Part shown: positions 6,273 through 7,030 of the stretch, one piece after another
Numbering within the stretch: the stretch's first letter is position 1
Layout: each line of letters begins with the position of its first letter
Assembly: GCA_016872875.1 (NCBI GenBank)
Contig: VGYW01000433.1
Coordinates: forward strand, 1-7,030
Source of the DNA: Planctomycetota bacterium
GTDB taxonomy: Bacteria; Planctomycetota; PUPC01; DSUN01
Length of the DNA stretch: 7,030 bases
Reading direction: 5' to 3'
Notes under the pieces: generated by a model
What the model was told of the DNA's origin: nothing
Databases searched by the model: none
The model's input: only the letters and a program-made list of their open reading frames with translations
Made by a program: the position numbers and the translations under genes

Positions 6273-6668
6273 CTCCTTAGAATAGCTGGCTCCGCACCCC
6301 TCCGACTCCCACGCCACGACTCTGGCCACGGCGAGCCCGCGCTGGGCCGCGTCCGGGCAGGCCAGCGGCAGGCGCGCCGCAATGGCCTCGTAGACCAGCC
6401 GGGCGATGGTCTCCGTCGTCGGGTTCGTGTCGCGGAACGCCGCGAGGTCGTTCAGGCACTGATGGTCGAACGGCTCGATGGCCTCGCGCAGGAGTCGGCG
6501 GGCCTCGCGGAAGTCGATCAGGAGCCCCAGGCGGTCCAGCTCGCGGCCGCGGAGATACACCTCCACCTTCCAGTTATGGCCGTGGAGCCGCTCGCAGTTG
6601 CCGTCGTACTCGCGCAGGCGGTGCGCGGCGGCGAAGTCGCCCTGAATGTGAAGCTCATAGCTGTCCAG
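6264..6668 (-). CDS. queD: 6-carboxy-5,6,7,8-tetrahydropterin synthase (QueD/PTPS family)
   Basis: Zinc enzyme of about 134 residues that converts 7,8-dihydroneopterin triphosphate to 6-carboxytetrahydropterin in the preQ0/queuosine pathway. Numbered from the proposed start, the zinc ligands are His16, His29 and His31 in CERLHGHN, the catalytic Cys is Cys25, the catalytic Asp-His pair is 68-69, NPTTE lies at 82-86, and the substrate-anchoring Glu is probably Glu121 (WESEGCGASY). No ATG is in frame. The frame stays open to a TTG at 6746, but that TTG lies at the promoter -35, so it would not be transcribed from there. I propose CTG at 6668, with GGGAG about 7 nt upstream; ATC at 6671 is a less likely alternative. 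Homology begins right after this point (SYELHIQGDFAAAHRL). The stop lies in the heptamer repeat, so the last two or three codons may be repeat-derived. No other queuosine gene is visible nearby. Confidence 0.88.
   Translation of the reverse strand: MDSYELHIQGDFAAAHRLREYDGNCERLHGHNWKVEVYLRGRELDRLGLLIDFREARRLLREAIEPFDHQCLNDLAAFRDTNPTTETIARLVYEAIAARLPLACPDAAQRGLAVARVVAWESEGCGASYSKEDF
6271..6278 (-). promoter_or_regulatory. Strong Shine-Dalgarno AAGGAGGA displaced from the hps-rraA start
   Basis: AAGGAGGA (6278-6271) is a near-perfect anti-16S match, yet the next plausible start, ATG at 6199, is about 70 nt away. All but 4 nt of the gap is the 31-bp hairpin, and no other Shine-Dalgarno lies near the ATG or the TTG at 6226. 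Either the hairpin bridges the gap, or the site is a relic separated from its ATG by repeat insertion. It lies inside the last codons of queD. Confidence 0.6.
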
Positions 6669-6694
6669 GATGCGGCTCCCGCCGGGCGCAACGC

Positions 6695-6709
6695 CTCGCT
6701 TCGCTCGGC
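6695..6709 (+). repeat. 15-nt near-repeat flanking the divergent promoters
   Basis: CTCGCTTCGCTCGGC (6695-6709) recurs with one mismatch as CTCGATTCGCTCGGC at 6823-6837. One copy lies just downstream of each predicted transcription start of the divergent pair. The copies are in the same orientation on the DNA, hence opposite relative to the two transcripts. Possible paired operator sites, or coincidence in GC-rich sequence. Confidence 0.4.
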
Positions 6710-6722
6710 CATTCCACCGCGG

Positions 6723-6751
6723 ATTATAGCATTCCCCGCGCGGCAAGTCAA
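6723..6751 (-). promoter_or_regulatory. Sigma70-type promoter for queD and probably the whole cluster
   Basis: Minus strand: -35 TTGACT (6751-6746), 17-nt spacer, -10 TATAAT (6728-6723), preceded by TGC to give an extended -10 (TGCTATAAT). Eleven of twelve hexamer bases match consensus. Transcription should start near 6717-6715, leaving a leader of about 48 nt before the proposed CTG. The spacer contains the 8-bp palindrome CCGCGCGG (6736-6743), a possible operator. No CtsR heptad repeat or CIRCE element is visible. Confidence 0.85.
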
Positions 6752-6783
6752 GGAAGCGCGGACGCCGAGGCTCGCTCCCTGCC

Positions 6784-6812
6784 TTGATTCAGTTCGGCTG
6801 GCACGGTATACT
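6784..6812 (+). promoter_or_regulatory. Sigma70-type promoter for the divergent rightward gene
   Basis: TTGATT (6784-6789), 17-nt spacer, TATACT (6807-6812). Transcription should start near 6818-6820, giving a leader of about 38 nt that contains the Shine-Dalgarno AAAGGAGG (6843-6850). The -35 hexamers of the two divergent promoters are only 32 bp apart, so they could share a regulator. Confidence 0.8.
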
Positions 6813-6856
6813 ATCGTGAGAGCTCGATTCGCTCGGCGGGCCAAAGGAGGCTGCCT

Positions 6857-7030
6857 TTGCTGCGGTACTCACGGATGTGTGCGGTTGTGGCGGGCCTGTG
6901 GCTCGGCGGCCTGGAGGCCGGGGAGACGGGCGCGTTCCAGAACGAGAACGTCATCGGCGACCTGATCCGCGTTGGGCGGGGCCTCTTCAGCGAGGGGGAG
7001 CGCGAGATGGCGCTGGGGAGGCGCGAGGCC
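6857..7030 (+). CDS. Exported protein, N-terminal part only (possibly M48-type metalloprotease)
   Basis: Fifty-eight codons are visible and the frame is open to the window edge. The start is TTG at 6857, 6 nt after AAAGGAGG; the in-frame ATG at 6875 is 24 nt from that site and would remove most of the basic N-region. The N-terminus looks like a signal peptide or membrane anchor: MLRYSRM, then hydrophobic CAVVAGLWLGGL, then a polar EAGETGA segment where cleavage could occur. The next part, with GRGLFSEGEREMALGRREA near the edge, resembles the segment before the protease domain in M48-family proteins (a Ser/Glu-rich stretch followed by E-x-ALGR). The HExxH motif that would prove this lies outside the window, so the family call is tentative. 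If right, this would be an envelope quality-control protease placed divergent to a cytoplasmic one. Confidence 0.55.
   Translation, partial: MLRYSRMCAVVAGLWLGGLEAGETGAFQNENVIGDLIRVGRGLFSEGEREMALGRREA

Overview
The window is GC-rich bacterial DNA. It holds one compact leftward (minus-strand) gene cluster, the start of a divergent rightward gene, and about 800 bases of gene-free, hairpin-rich DNA at the left end. No taxonomic marker gene is present. The mcsA-mcsB-clpC order outside a ctsR-led Firmicutes-style operon, the high GC, an HPS-RraA fusion and heptanucleotide repeats of the GATTTTC type suggest an uncultured or Planctomycetota/PVC-like bacterium. That assignment is an inference and is weak.

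Layout from left to right. Bases 1-816 contain no credible gene. They carry a TTGG heptamer array, seven perfect inverted repeats, and an exact 30-nt direct repeat placed almost symmetrically around one of the hairpins. Two of the hairpins are related copies that differ by a compensatory base-pair change. Then, all on the minus strand and listed in order of transcription (right to left): queD (6-carboxytetrahydropterin synthase, queuosine/7-deazaguanine pathway, 6668-6264); a fusion of 3-hexulose-6-phosphate synthase with an RraA/HMG-aldolase-like domain (6199-4910); mcsA (4897-4379); mcsB, protein arginine kinase (4392-3322); and clpC, a AAA+ unfoldase (3321-817). The last four are spaced 12 nt, minus 14 nt (overlap) and 0 nt apart, so they are almost certainly cotranscribed. 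A very good sigma70-type promoter (TTGACT, 17 nt, TATAAT) lies just upstream of queD and could drive all five genes. On the plus strand a second good promoter (TTGATT, 17 nt, TATACT) and a strong Shine-Dalgarno lead into a secreted or membrane-anchored protein that runs off the right edge and may be an M48-type metalloprotease.

How the genes work together. McsA activates McsB, McsB phosphorylates arginines on damaged proteins, and ClpC (with ClpP, encoded elsewhere) unfolds and degrades them. This is the phospho-arginine degradation route, here without its usual repressor gene ctsR. The first two genes are metabolic. HPS handles formaldehyde and ribulose-5-phosphate, so a link between aldehyde detoxification and protein damage control is possible but unproven.

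The most striking sequence signal is the queD/hps-rraA junction. A strong Shine-Dalgarno (AAGGAGGA) is separated from the hps-rraA ATG by about 70 nt. Almost all of that gap is an uninterrupted 31-bp hairpin, with G-U wobbles only in the mRNA sense, built of GATTTTC/T heptamers. If it folds, it would bring the Shine-Dalgarno and start codon back together.
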